This document shows, piece by piece, positions 7,289 to 15,386 of a stretch of DNA of 64,000 nucleotides; positions within the stretch are counted from its first letter, which is position 1, and each line of letters starts with the position of its first letter. The position numbers and the translations under genes are program-made. The DNA is from Simplicispira lacusdiani (GTDB lineage: Bacteria > Pseudomonadota > Gammaproteobacteria > Burkholderiales > Burkholderiaceae_C): the NCBI RefSeq assembly GCF_003604195.1, contig NZ_QXGR01000013.1, positions 43,533 through 107,532 of the forward strand, written 5' to 3'. Under the pieces are notes generated by a model that worked only from the letters and a program-made list of their open reading frames with translations, ran no database searches and was not told the DNA's origin.

Positions 7289-9333
7289 GCCGCCTCCGCG
7301 CCGAAACGGAGCACGAACTCGGTGGACACGCTGGGCCGCGTCAGCACCTTGAGGCGGGCGCCGGCCCGCTCCACGGTCTGGCGCACCACCGACAGGCCCA
7401 CGCCCCGGCCCGCGTGCTCGGTGACCTCGGTGGCGGTGCTGAAATGCGGGTCGAAGATATGGCCCAGCACCTCCTGGTCGCTGAGCTGGGCGGCGTCGCC
7501 GCGCAGTTGCGCGATGCGCTCGCGCAGCTGTGGCACGACGATGCCGCGCCCGTCGTCGCTCAGGCGCACCTCGATGCCGCCGCCCTCTTGCGCGCAGATG
7601 TCCAGGCGCAGTGCGCCCACGGACGGCTTGCGCAACTGCGCGCGCTCCTGCGGCGACTCGATGCCGTGCACCACGGCATTGCGCACGAGCTGCGGCAGGG
7701 CCTCGCGCAGCGCGCGCTCGACGCCGGCCGGCAGCGCGCCCTCGGGCACGCGGGCCGTCAGCTCCACCTGCTTGCCCAGCGACAGCGCCACGCGCTGCGC
7801 CAGCGCGCGCAGGTTCTCCACCATGGCGCCCAGGGTGCCGCTGTCGCGCGGCGCCTCGCGGCCGCCCGCCGTGGGCTGGCCGATGCGCAGGAAGAAGCGG
7901 TGCAGCCGCTCCACCTGCTCCTGCAGGCGCGCCAGCTCGACCACGACGGGAATCAGCGCCTCGCCGCCAATGCGCGGCTGGCGCCGCAGCGGCGCCAGGG
8001 CGTTTTCCATCTCGTGCGCCTGGCGCGCGATGGCGGCCGAGCCCAGCGCGGCGGCCTCGCCCTTGATGCCGTGCACCAGGCGCGCTGCATCCTCGACCAG
8101 CGCCTCGCAGGCGCCGGGCTCGCGCCCCACGTTGCGCAGGGCCTGGTTCAGGTCGGCCAGGCGCTCGCGCGCGCCGAGCAGGAAGTCCTGCAACAGCAGC
8201 GGCTCCTGCTCCAGCACCACGAGCAGGTCTTCCACGTCGTTGCGCGCGGCCTGCTGCGTGGCCGAAAGCTCGCGCTCCAGCCGCACCTTCTGCGTCACGT
8301 CGAACACGGTCACCAGCAGCTCCTTGATGCGGCCCGCCTCGCGCACCTGGCTGATCTGGAAGGTGAGCCAGCGCGGCTGTGCCAACGGGTCGTCCACGGG
8401 CTCGATCGGCACCTCCTGCAGCGGATCGAGCTGGGTCAGCAGCGCGGGCTTGACCTTGGGGTCGAACAGCAGGTCGAGGTAGCTGAGCGCCTCGTCGGCG
8501 CGCGCGGGCTCCAGCATGCGCCCGAGCAGCTGCCGGAAGTCGTCGCCCGGGCGCACCGGGCGCATGAACAGGCGCTGCGTGGCGGCCGAGATCTGGGTGC
8601 CGATGCGGCCGTCCGCGCCCACCAGCAGCAGGCCTTCCGAGACGGTTTGCAGGATGTCGTCGGTCTCCTGGCGCGCGGCGTCGGCCACGCGGTCGGCGGC
8701 GCGCAGACGGCGCACGAACTTGAAGACGATGAAGATGAAGTTGAGCAGCGCCAGCACGATGGCCGCCACCTGGATGGAGCGCATCAGCCCGGTCTTGTGC
8801 CGCGCGGCGGCCTCCACGGCGCCGGCCAAGTCATCGCTCAGGCCCATCAGGCGCACATTGCGCGCCACGGCCTTGGTGGAGGCGAACTCCACGTCCTCCA
8901 GGCGCGGCGCGGGCACGGTGAGCACCGGCGCGATCGCCTCGTCGAGCGGGCGCCACTCGCCCTCCAGGCGGCGCAACAGGGCACGCAGCGGCTCGGGGTC
9001 GAGGCCGAACAGGCGCAGGTCGCCCTCCGAGGCCATGGACTTGCGCAGCGCCACCAGCCCCTGGTTGAAGGCCGCCGTGCCCTGGCCCAGCTGCGCCATG
9101 CTGGTCTGGACCAGCAGGCCGTCGCGGGTCTCGATCTGCAGCGTCAGCAGCGACTTGGTGATCTGCTGCGTGAGCATGCGCAGCTCGCCAGCGGTGTTGA
9201 TGCGGCTGGCGTCGCGCTCCAGTTGGATGGAGGCCAGGAAGTTGAAGAACAGAATGCCCAGGTCGAGCACGATGAACAGCAGGATGGCCAGCAACAGGTC
9301 GCGGTACTTGCCCAGGCCCAGGGATGCTTTCAT
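7285..9333 (-). CDS. Membrane-bound CheA-like histidine kinase with internal Hpt domain
   Basis: 682 residues. A transmembrane helix at about 11-33 is followed by a periplasmic region beginning RINTAGELRMLTQQITKSL, which resembles the type IV pili/PilJ sensor, and a second helix near 193-212. Next come a PAS-like segment ending VFDVTQKV, a coiled stretch, and an Hpt domain with phospho-acceptor His421 in LVHGIKGEAAALG. The kinase domain is of CheA type: PQLVRNAVVHGIESPQER near residue 550 (N box), DDGRGI, and GRGVGLSVVRQTVERAGA. There is no CheW-like regulatory domain or CheA dimerisation block, so this is not a standard chemotaxis CheA. The product presumably phosphorylates the CheY-like protein encoded next. 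Confidence 0.82.
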   Translation of the reverse strand: MKASLGLGKYRDLLLAILLFIVLDLGILFFNFLASIQLERDASRINTAGELRMLTQQITKSLLTLQIETRDGLLVQTSMAQLGQGTAAFNQGLVALRKSMASEGDLRLFGLDPEPLRALLRRLEGEWRPLDEAIAPVLTVPAPRLEDVEFASTKAVARNVRLMGLSDDLAGAVEAAARHKTGLMRSIQVAAIVLALLNFIFIVFKFVRRLRAADRVADAARQETDDILQTVSEGLLLVGADGRIGTQISAATQRLFMRPVRPGDDFRQLLGRMLEPARADEALSYLDLLFDPKVKPALLTQLDPLQEVPIEPVDDPLAQPRWLTFQISQVREAGRIKELLVTVFDVTQKVRLERELSATQQAARNDVEDLLVVLEQEPLLLQDFLLGARERLADLNQALRNVGREPGACEALVEDAARLVHGIKGEAAALGSAAIARQAHEMENALAPLRRQPRIGGEALIPVVVELARLQEQVERLHRFFLRIGQPTAGGREAPRDSGTLGAMVENLRALAQRVALSLGKQVELTARVPEGALPAGVERALREALPQLVRNAVVHGIESPQERAQLRKPSVGALRLDICAQEGGGIEVRLSDDGRGIVVPQLRERIAQLRGDAAQLSDQEVLGHIFDPHFSTATEVTEHAGRGVGLSVVRQTVERAGARLKVLTRPSVSTEFVLRFGAEAA

Positions 9334-9528
9334 GAAAGAAACGCATGAGTGGAGACCGTGTCATGCTGCAGCGCAATAGTGACGGCCGCGTGACGCAACC
9401 CTGTCGCGGACAGAGGCTTGGCGATGACCGCTCCGCGCATGCGTCCGGCGCGGCCGCCTGGATCGAGCCCCATCGCGGACCGGCCAACCGTTCAGGCGCG
9501 ATCTACGGCAGTGGCGCGGCGTGCCCGC

Positions 9529-10440
9529 CTAGAGATGGAAATCGCCCGCTGCCTCCGGCTGGTACAGCACCTTCTCGATCCGGATATGGCAGGTCCGGTT
9601 CGGAATCCGCCAACTGAAGGCATCGCCCTCCCTGTAACCCAGGATCGCGGTGCCGATGCCGGAGCAGACCGACAGCTTCCCGGCGCGGTCGTCCGCATCC
9701 TCGGGGTAAACCAGCGCCACTTCCAGCGCCTCGTCGTCCACCTGCAGCAAGGCCTTGGAGTTCATGGTGACGACATCCTCCGCCACGTTCCATGGATCGA
9801 CGACGATGGCCCGCTCGATCTCGTGCTCCAGCTCAAAAACATCCGAGCCGCGTTCGACCTCGACCAGGCTCCGAAGCCGGGCCTTGTCGATCTCGGTGAT
9901 GTAGATGTCTGCGGCGTGCACCGCTGGGCTTTCGCGCAAGAGCCTGAGATAGCGCTCCGAGGGCATGGCCAGCGACTTCATCGCCGGCGTCTCGCTGTCC
10001 AGCAGAAAGCCGCTGTGCAGGAAGGCCTTCAGCGATCGGTCATTGTCCGGGTGGATCTTGGCGATCAGCTTCTCGGCCCGCATGTCGAAGAAGGCGAGCT
10101 TCATGCCTTCGCGGATGGCGCTGGCACCGAGCTTGCGGCCCCAGTTGTCGCGGTTGCCGATGACCAGGACCATTTCGCAGTCCGGGCCCGACTTGACGAG
10201 GCGCACGAAGCCGACCGGCACGTCATGCTGGTCGTAGGCCATGAAGAAACGGCCGCCCTGGTTGAACAGATGGGTCAGGATCGGCAACTGGACGCGCCCG
10301 ATCACCTGCTCGATGAAACGGGAGACATGGCGCGAATCGCTGAGGTAGCGGGTGACGTCCTCGTCCTCCAACCAGTCCATCAGCGTCAGCGCGTTGGCCC
10401 GGGTGATCTCCGGGCACAGAGCAATGAAAGGCTTGTTCAT
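9529..10440 (-). CDS. Bifunctional GNAT acetyltransferase / Rnk-GreA C-terminal domain protein
   Basis: 303 residues in two parts. Residues 1 to about 175 look like a GNAT acetyltransferase of the RimJ type (ANALTLMDWLEDEDVTRYLSD, GGRFFMAY, VGFVRLVKSG, NRDNWGRKLGASAI, IHPDNDRSLKAFLHSGF). Residues about 205-300 match the C-terminal domain of GreA/GreB and Rnk, with VTMNSKALLQV, VALVYPEDAD, SVCSGIGTAILGYREGDAFSW and RIEKVLYQPEAAGDF. The Rnk domain binds RNA polymerase or, in Rnk, affects nucleoside diphosphate kinase levels. ATG 10440 is chosen because AGGTGGTG lies 7 bp upstream; an in-frame TTG at 10461 is less likely. Codon use is a little less GC-rich than in the neighbours. The substrate of the acetyltransferase is unknown. 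Confidence 0.8.
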   Translation of the reverse strand: MNKPFIALCPEITRANALTLMDWLEDEDVTRYLSDSRHVSRFIEQVIGRVQLPILTHLFNQGGRFFMAYDQHDVPVGFVRLVKSGPDCEMVLVIGNRDNWGRKLGASAIREGMKLAFFDMRAEKLIAKIHPDNDRSLKAFLHSGFLLDSETPAMKSLAMPSERYLRLLRESPAVHAADIYITEIDKARLRSLVEVERGSDVFELEHEIERAIVVDPWNVAEDVVTMNSKALLQVDDEALEVALVYPEDADDRAGKLSVCSGIGTAILGYREGDAFSWRIPNRTCHIRIEKVLYQPEAAGDFHL

Positions 10441-10463
10441 CTTCACCACCTTTGGTTTCAAGA

Positions 10464-10478
10464 ATGAAAGCCTTTCAT
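10464..10478. promoter_or_regulatory. ATGAAAG-C-CTTTCAT dyad upstream of the GNAT/Rnk gene
   Basis: A perfect 15-bp inverted repeat with a single central base, 23 bp upstream of the GNAT/Rnk start codon and in the 77 bp gap to the AEC transporter gene that is transcribed toward it. Its position fits an operator for the minus-strand gene. No binding protein can be named. Confidence 0.35.
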
Positions 10479-10517
10479 GGCCACGGCCACGACGGTTCTT
10501 TCGGCTAGAGATTCATT

Positions 10518-11480
10518 TTAGGTCAGCAGCGCCACCGCCCCCGAGAAGCTCAGGAACGCCAGCGCGGTGGACACCAGGATGATGCGCGCCACGCGCCCGT
10601 TGTTCGCGCCGAACTTCTCGGCCAGCAGCGACACATTGCTCGCGCTGGGCAGAGCCGCCAGCAGCACCAGCACCGTGAGCGCGAACGGCGTGAGCGGGAC
10701 GCCCAGGGTGATGGCGGCCGTGCCCGCGCCCCACACCAGCAGCGGGTGCAGCAGCAGCTTGGCCAGGGCCACGGGCACGTAGTCGCGCACGGCCACCTGC
10801 TCGTGCTGGTTCATCTGCGAACGCGCCAGCACCGCGCCGATGGTGAACAGCGCCACGGGCGAGGCGGCGTCGGCCAGCATGGCCACCGTTTTGTCCACCG
10901 GGCCGGGCAGCTTCACCTGCAGGGCCGAGGCCAGCGCGCCCAGGCCGATGGCCCAGGGCATGGGGTTGGTGGCCATGCCCCGGAAAGCCTGGCGCAGCGC
11001 CACGCCCACGCCGTGCGTGCCCGCGCCATCGAGCCGCGAGAGCGCGATGCACAGCGAGGTGGTGATAACCATGTCCACCACGATGGTCACGATGGCCGGG
11101 CCCGCGCTTTGCGCGCCCAGCAGCGCCACCAGCAGCGGTACGCCCATGAAGCCGGTGTTGGGGAAGGCGGCCACCAGGGCGCCGAAGGCCGCGTCGTTCC
11201 AGCCCATGCGCGGGCCGCGCGTGGCAAGCACCGTGCCGGTCACCATCACCAGCGCGCACAGCAGGTAGACGCCGGCCACGGCCGGGTCGAGCAGCTGCGC
11301 GATGGGCGTGCTGGCACCGAAGCGGTAGAGCATGCACGGCAGCGCGAAATACAGCACGAAGGTGTTGAGGCCCGGAATGGCCGGCTGCGGCAGCACGCCG
11401 CGCCGCGCGGCCAGGTAGCCGCAGAGCACGAGCGCGAAGAACGGAAAGGTGACGAGCAGGACGGAGAGCACGGAGCCCAT
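10518..11480 (-). CDS. AEC family transporter (auxin efflux carrier type)
   Basis: 320 residues with about ten hydrophobic segments in two halves (1-130 and 175-320) joined by a polar loop, the AEC/PIN-like fold. Typical pieces are FALVLCGYLAARRGVL at the start, FVLYFALPCMLYRFGA, FGALVAAFPNTGFMGVPLL with the conserved Asn-Thr-Gly-Phe-Met-Gly crossover, and LPSASNVSLLAEKFG in the second half. Bacterial AEC proteins export or import organic acids such as malate or malonate. The substrate cannot be inferred here, and there is no metabolic operon partner. ATG 11480 begins MGSVLSVLLVTFPFF; no strong ribosome binding site precedes it. Confidence 0.88.
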   Translation of the reverse strand: MGSVLSVLLVTFPFFALVLCGYLAARRGVLPQPAIPGLNTFVLYFALPCMLYRFGASTPIAQLLDPAVAGVYLLCALVMVTGTVLATRGPRMGWNDAAFGALVAAFPNTGFMGVPLLVALLGAQSAGPAIVTIVVDMVITTSLCIALSRLDGAGTHGVGVALRQAFRGMATNPMPWAIGLGALASALQVKLPGPVDKTVAMLADAASPVALFTIGAVLARSQMNQHEQVAVRDYVPVALAKLLLHPLLVWGAGTAAITLGVPLTPFALTVLVLLAALPSASNVSLLAEKFGANNGRVARIILVSTALAFLSFSGAVALLT

Positions 11481-11498
11481 TGTGACGCCCGCCCGCGC

Positions 11499-11524
11499 GG
11501 GCAGGCTTGCAGGGGGCTGGCAGC
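11499..11524. repeat. 26-bp direct repeat, copy 1
   Basis: GGGCAGGCTTGCAGGGGGCT followed by GGCAGC. It is identical over 26 bp to 13007-13032, and both copies are preceded by GACGCCCGCCC. The two copies bracket the unknown membrane-protein pair at 11680-12867. Confidence 0.7.
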
Positions 11525-11679
11525 GTGCCAAGGTGCGGCATGCCGCCGCTGCACATGGCGGGGCGACCGTGGACGCATGCCTAGCATGCCGGTACCGCCC
11601 CACCGGTCCAGCCTGGGCGCGCTGGCGCCATGCCAGGGGCGCGGTGCATACTGCGCAGGTTTCGCCCTGCTGCACACCC

Positions 11680-12063
11680 ATGACATTTTCCGACGCTTCC
11701 CTCCGGTCTCCGACGTGGGCCGCCGCCGCGGCCGCCGTGGCGAGCCTGCTGGCCAATGGCATTTGGCAGACGTGGTTCTCCCAGGCCGACGGCATGACGG
11801 CCTTTGTGCTGATGTTCGCCTGCCTGCTCGGCTGGCCGCTGACGACGGGGCTGATCCTCATGCTGCTGGAAGGCGTCATCAGGCTCTGCGATGACCGCAC
11901 CGTGCTGCGCCTGGCCTTGCTCTCGGGCGTGCTCGCGGCAACCCTCGCCGTTTACGGCATGCCCCGCCTGTGGAACCTGCTGGTGTGCGCCGCCGTCGCC
12001 ATCACCGTGGGGCTGCGCGTGCAGCGCGCCGCGCAGGACGAGGCCGACCTGGAGAGCCTTTGA
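11680..12063 (+). CDS. Small membrane protein of unknown function
   Basis: 127 residues. I do not recognise the family. Four hydrophobic segments can be seen (about 12-28, 40-62, 75-92 and 96-110), with short charged links and an acidic C-terminus (RAAQDEADLESL). The ATG at 11680 follows TGCACACCC with no clear Shine-Dalgarno sequence. The stop codon TGA is immediately followed by the ATG of the next gene (TGAATG), so the two proteins are almost certainly made together and may interact. Confidence 0.65.
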   Translation: MTFSDASLRSPTWAAAAAAVASLLANGIWQTWFSQADGMTAFVLMFACLLGWPLTTGLILMLLEGVIRLCDDRTVLRLALLSGVLAATLAVYGMPRLWNLLVCAAVAITVGLRVQRAAQDEADLESL

Positions 12064-12867
12064 ATGGCCACCCGGGAAGCACCGCCGCCGGGGCTGCTCG
12101 ACGGCTTTTCCGCGCCACTGTGGGAGCGCCTGCGGCTGGACCGGTTGCGGCCGCTGTCGATCGTGCGCGGCCAGCACCGCGGCCATGACTGGATGGCCAT
12201 CGATCTGGAGCACGTTGCCACGGGTCTGTTCTCTACCGGCAGGCCAAGGACCGACACCACCACCGTGTTCGTGGTGCGCCTGCCTCGCAAGTCGTCCGGG
12301 TGGTATCTGCCGGACGACCGCATCACGGCCACGCAGCAGGTCTGCGTGGACGATGGCCATGTCTACGCCGCCGCGCTGGGCCAGCGCCCGCGCGTGCGCG
12401 ACTGGCGCCGCTGGCTGGACACCGCCATCGACGCAGCCGAGGAAGTGGTGCGCACCGAAGGCCAGCGCCCGGCGGCGGACACCGCCCAAGCCGCGCGCCC
12501 CTGGAACCCGCACGACCAACGCTGGGTGCTGTTGTGGGCAGTGTTGACGGTGCCCCTGGCTTTCATGGTGCTGGCGGTGCTGATGCACGCCTTCCAGGAA
12601 TGGCGCAGCCTGGGCGCCATCGTCTGGTGCGATTCCCGCACGCACCTGGGCTCCACGCTGCGCGGCTGGAAGGCAGCGGCCTGCTTCGGCCTGCTGCTGC
12701 TGCCACTGGCGGGCCTGTTTCAGCTCGCGCGGACCAGCGTGGCGCACATCCATACACCGGGTTTCGCACTTCGGCTGAACCTGCAGGGCGTGGCGCTGGC
12801 CGGTGTGTCGCTGCTGGCGCTCTATGCGCTGCAGAAGCTGTTGGCATCGGCGAGCGGCCCGTGCTGA
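12064..12867 (+). CDS. Membrane protein of unknown function with soluble N-terminal domain
   Basis: 267 residues. Not recognised. The N-terminal 150 residues look like a soluble domain containing LRPLSIVRGQHRGHDWMAIDLEH and TDTTTVFVVRLPRKSSGWYLPDDR, reminiscent of proteins that compare a short cytosolic domain with a membrane anchor. Hydrophobic segments follow at about 160-178, 213-232 and 243-262. The start ATG is contiguous with the stop of the upstream gene, indicating translational coupling. The pair is enclosed by 26-bp direct repeats, and copy F of the hairpin element lies just past the stop codon. Confidence 0.65.
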   Translation: MATREAPPPGLLDGFSAPLWERLRLDRLRPLSIVRGQHRGHDWMAIDLEHVATGLFSTGRPRTDTTTVFVVRLPRKSSGWYLPDDRITATQQVCVDDGHVYAAALGQRPRVRDWRRWLDTAIDAAEEVVRTEGQRPAADTAQAARPWNPHDQRWVLLWAVLTVPLAFMVLAVLMHAFQEWRSLGAIVWCDSRTHLGSTLRGWKAAACFGLLLLPLAGLFQLARTSVAHIHTPGFALRLNLQGVALAGVSLLALYALQKLLASASGPC

Positions 12868-12875
12868 GCTGACCC

Positions 12876-12941
12876 TTTTTTAGGCGTTTTTGAGCCAAAG
12901 AGCTTACGGGACATACGCCGCTAGCTATTGAAAAAATAGCA
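12876..12941 (-). repeat. Dispersed two-hairpin element, copy F
   Basis: On the minus strand: GCTATTTTTTCAATAGCT, GGCGTATGTCCCGTAAGC, then TTTGGCTCAAAAACGCC. The left hairpin GCTATT/AATAGC is perfect; the second hairpin is degenerate. Confidence 0.65.
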
Positions 12942-13006
12942 TCCGAACCGGCGGCGCGGTGGACACCGGCATGGTGCGCGCACGGGAACGCTGAGGACGC
13001 CCGCCC

Positions 13007-13032
13007 GGGCAGGCTTGCAGGGGGCTGGCAGC
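13007..13032. repeat. 26-bp direct repeat, copy 2
   Basis: Identical to 11499-11524 over 26 bp and in the same orientation, 1508 bp away. Confidence 0.7.
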
Positions 13033-13232
13033 CGCCCCCCGGGGCCGGGGAGTCAGCGGAGCTTGAGCGCCTCGGCCGCGCACTTACGCGTGGCGCCACG
13101 CCCGCTGGCGCGCAGCATGCGGATCGTGCCCGGTACCCCACGGGGGTTTGCCGCCATGCGAAAAACAGTCGCCGGGGGCGCCGGTATCATTGCGCGCTCC
13201 GTTCCCCCTCCCTCCCGCTTTTCCCCTCCCCC

Positions 13233-15305
13233 ATGTCCGCAGGTCTCAACCTCGCCCAGCTCCAGGCCGTCCATTACACCGAGGGGCCCTGCCTCGTGCT
13301 GGCCGGCGCGGGCTCGGGCAAGACGCGGGTGATCACGCACAAGATCGCGCACATGATCGAGCGCGGGCTGGAACCCCGGCGCATCGCGGCCATCACCTTC
13401 ACCAACAAGGCCGCAGCCGAAATGCGCGAGCGCGCCAAGGGCCTGATCGGCCGCGCCGCCAAGGACGTGCTGGTGTGCACCTTCCACGCGCTGGGCGTGC
13501 GCATGGTGCGCGAGGACGGCAAGGTGCTGGGCCTCAAGCCCCAGTTCAGCATCCTCGACCAGGACGACGTGACCAGCATCCTCAAGGACGCCGCCGGCGG
13601 CACCACCGACGCCGCCACCGCGCGCCAGTGGCAGTGGACCATCAGCCTGTGGAAGAACATGGGGCTGAACGCCACGCAGGCGCTGGCCCAGGCCAAGGAC
13701 GACCATGAGCGCAGCATCGCGCTCATCATGCAGCGCTACGAGGAGCGCCTGGCGGCCTACCAGAGCGTGGACTTCGACGACCTGATCGGCATGCCGCTGA
13801 AGCTGCTGCGCGACTTTCCCGAGGTGCGCGCCAAGTGGCAGGCAGCCCTGGGCCATGTGCTGGTGGACGAATACCAGGACACCAACGCCACGCAGTACGA
13901 GCTGCTCAAGCTCCTGGTAGGCGAGCGCGGGCGCTTCACCGCCGTGGGCGACGACGACCAGAGCATCTACGGCTGGCGCGGCGCCACGCTGGACAACCTG
14001 AAAAAGCTGCCGGTGGATTACCCGCAGCTCAAGGTCATCAAGCTGGAGCAGAACTACCGCTCCACCTCGGCCATCCTGCGCGCGGCCAACAACGTGATCG
14101 GCCCCAACCCCAAGCTGTTCCCCAAGACGCTGTTTTCCGAACTGGGCGAGGGCGAGCCCGTGCGCGTGGTCGACGCCGACAGCGAGGAGCACGAGGCCGA
14201 GCGCGCCGTGGCGCGCCTGCAGGGCCTGCGCGCCGCCGCCAACCCGCCGCCGGACTGGAAGAGCTTCGCCATCCTGTACCGCGCCAACCACCAGGCCAAG
14301 CCGTTCGAGAAGGCGCTGCGCAAGGCCGGTATTCCCTACAAGGTGTCGGGCGGCACGAGCTTCTTCGACCGCGCCGAGATCCGCGACCTGTGCGCCTGGT
14401 TCCGCCTGTGGAGCAACCAGGACGACGACCCGGCCTTCTTGCGCGCCATCGCCAACCCCAAGCGCGGTATCGGCCACACGACGCTGGGGCAGCTCGGCGA
14501 GTTTGCCACCCAGCACAAGAGCAGCCTGTTCGCCGCGCTGTTCTCCCCCATGCTGCCGGCCGCCCTGCCCCGGCGCGCGCTCGACGGCCTGCACGAGTTC
14601 GGCCGCTATGTGAACGACCTCGAATACCGCGCGCGCCAGACTCTTGGAGCAGAGAACGCCCGCGCCTTCCTCACCGAATGGCTGCAGGAGATCGGCTACG
14701 AGAAGCACCTCTACGACGGCGAGGACAGCGAGAAGGTGGCGGCCGCGCGCTGGAGCAATGTGCTGGAGTTCTGCGACTGGATGGCGCAGCGCGCCGGCGG
14801 CCAGATCGACGACACCGCCGGCGCCACCACGCAGATGGAAACCAAGAGCCTGCTGGAGGTGGCGCAGAACATCGCCCTGCTGTCCACGCTGTCGGACCGC
14901 GAGAAGGAGCAGGACGTGGTGACGCTCTCCACGCTGCACGCCTCCAAGGGCCTGGAGTGGCCGCACGTCATCCTGGCCGGCGTGACCGAGGGCATGCTGC
15001 CCTTCAAGCTCGACGACGACGGCGGGCGCCAGCAGAAGGTCAGCGATGAAACCCTCTCGCGCCTGCAGGAGGAGCGCCGCCTGATGTACGTGGGCATCAC
15101 GCGCGCCCAGCGCTCGCTGGCCGTGAGCTGGACCAAGAAACGCAAGAAGGGCCGCGAGATGGTGGCCGCCCAGCCCAGCCGCTTCATCGCCGAGATGGCG
15201 CTGTCCGCAACCACCGCGCGCGAGGACCCGCGCGAAAAGCTCAAGGCCCTGCGCGCCGAATTCGCGCGCAAGGCCCAGGCCGCGAATACCGCGCAGCCGA
15301 CCTGA
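13233..15305 (+). CDS. rep: ATP-dependent DNA helicase Rep
   Basis: 690 residues, superfamily 1A. Motifs in order are the Q motif (LNLAQLQAVHYTEGP), Walker A AGAGSGKTRVIT near residue 25, TFTNKAAAEM (Ia), VDEYQDTN (II), GDDDQSIYGWRGA (III), LEQNYRST (IV), TLHASKGLEWPHV (V) and EERRLMYVGITRAQ (VI). Blocks such as PYKVSGGTSFFDRAEIRDL and SDEYELLKLLVGERGRFTAVGDDDQ-like text are closer to E. coli Rep than to UvrD, and the length also fits Rep. Rep removes protein blocks ahead of the fork. The ATG follows a long C-rich leader without a classic ribosome binding site. UvrD or PcrA is the alternative name but less likely. Confidence 0.88.
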   Translation: MSAGLNLAQLQAVHYTEGPCLVLAGAGSGKTRVITHKIAHMIERGLEPRRIAAITFTNKAAAEMRERAKGLIGRAAKDVLVCTFHALGVRMVREDGKVLGLKPQFSILDQDDVTSILKDAAGGTTDAATARQWQWTISLWKNMGLNATQALAQAKDDHERSIALIMQRYEERLAAYQSVDFDDLIGMPLKLLRDFPEVRAKWQAALGHVLVDEYQDTNATQYELLKLLVGERGRFTAVGDDDQSIYGWRGATLDNLKKLPVDYPQLKVIKLEQNYRSTSAILRAANNVIGPNPKLFPKTLFSELGEGEPVRVVDADSEEHEAERAVARLQGLRAAANPPPDWKSFAILYRANHQAKPFEKALRKAGIPYKVSGGTSFFDRAEIRDLCAWFRLWSNQDDDPAFLRAIANPKRGIGHTTLGQLGEFATQHKSSLFAALFSPMLPAALPRRALDGLHEFGRYVNDLEYRARQTLGAENARAFLTEWLQEIGYEKHLYDGEDSEKVAAARWSNVLEFCDWMAQRAGGQIDDTAGATTQMETKSLLEVAQNIALLSTLSDREKEQDVVTLSTLHASKGLEWPHVILAGVTEGMLPFKLDDDGGRQQKVSDETLSRLQEERRLMYVGITRAQRSLAVSWTKKRKKGREMVAAQPSRFIAEMALSATTAREDPREKLKALRAEFARKAQAANTAQPT

Positions 15306-15368
15306 TTTTGCTACTGTATCCATAGCTTGCAACGCTTGACCAGTAAGCGCTGCAAGCCGATTTCATAC
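15306..15368 (+). repeat. Dispersed two-hairpin element, copy B
   Basis: TTTTGCTACTGTATCCATAGC, AACGCTTGACCAGTAAGCGC, then AAGCCGATTTCATAC. It begins directly after the rep stop codon and ends 18 bp before pldA. Confidence 0.65.
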
Positions 15369-15386
15369 CAAACCGCAGGATTCACC

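Larger units (their letters stand above)
12868..13232. other. 365 bp intergenic region: hairpin element, 26-bp repeat and rep promoter region
   Basis: Contains, in order, copy F of the dispersed hairpin element (12876-12941), the second 26-bp repeat (13007-13032) and a pyrimidine-rich leader (13198-13232) before rep. TATCAT at 13186-13191 is a possible -10 for rep. No open frame here looks coding. Confidence 0.6.

Noticed and set aside
13233..15305. Naming the SF1 helicase UvrD/PcrA
   Set aside because: Central and C-terminal blocks resemble Rep more closely and the length is nearer to Rep.
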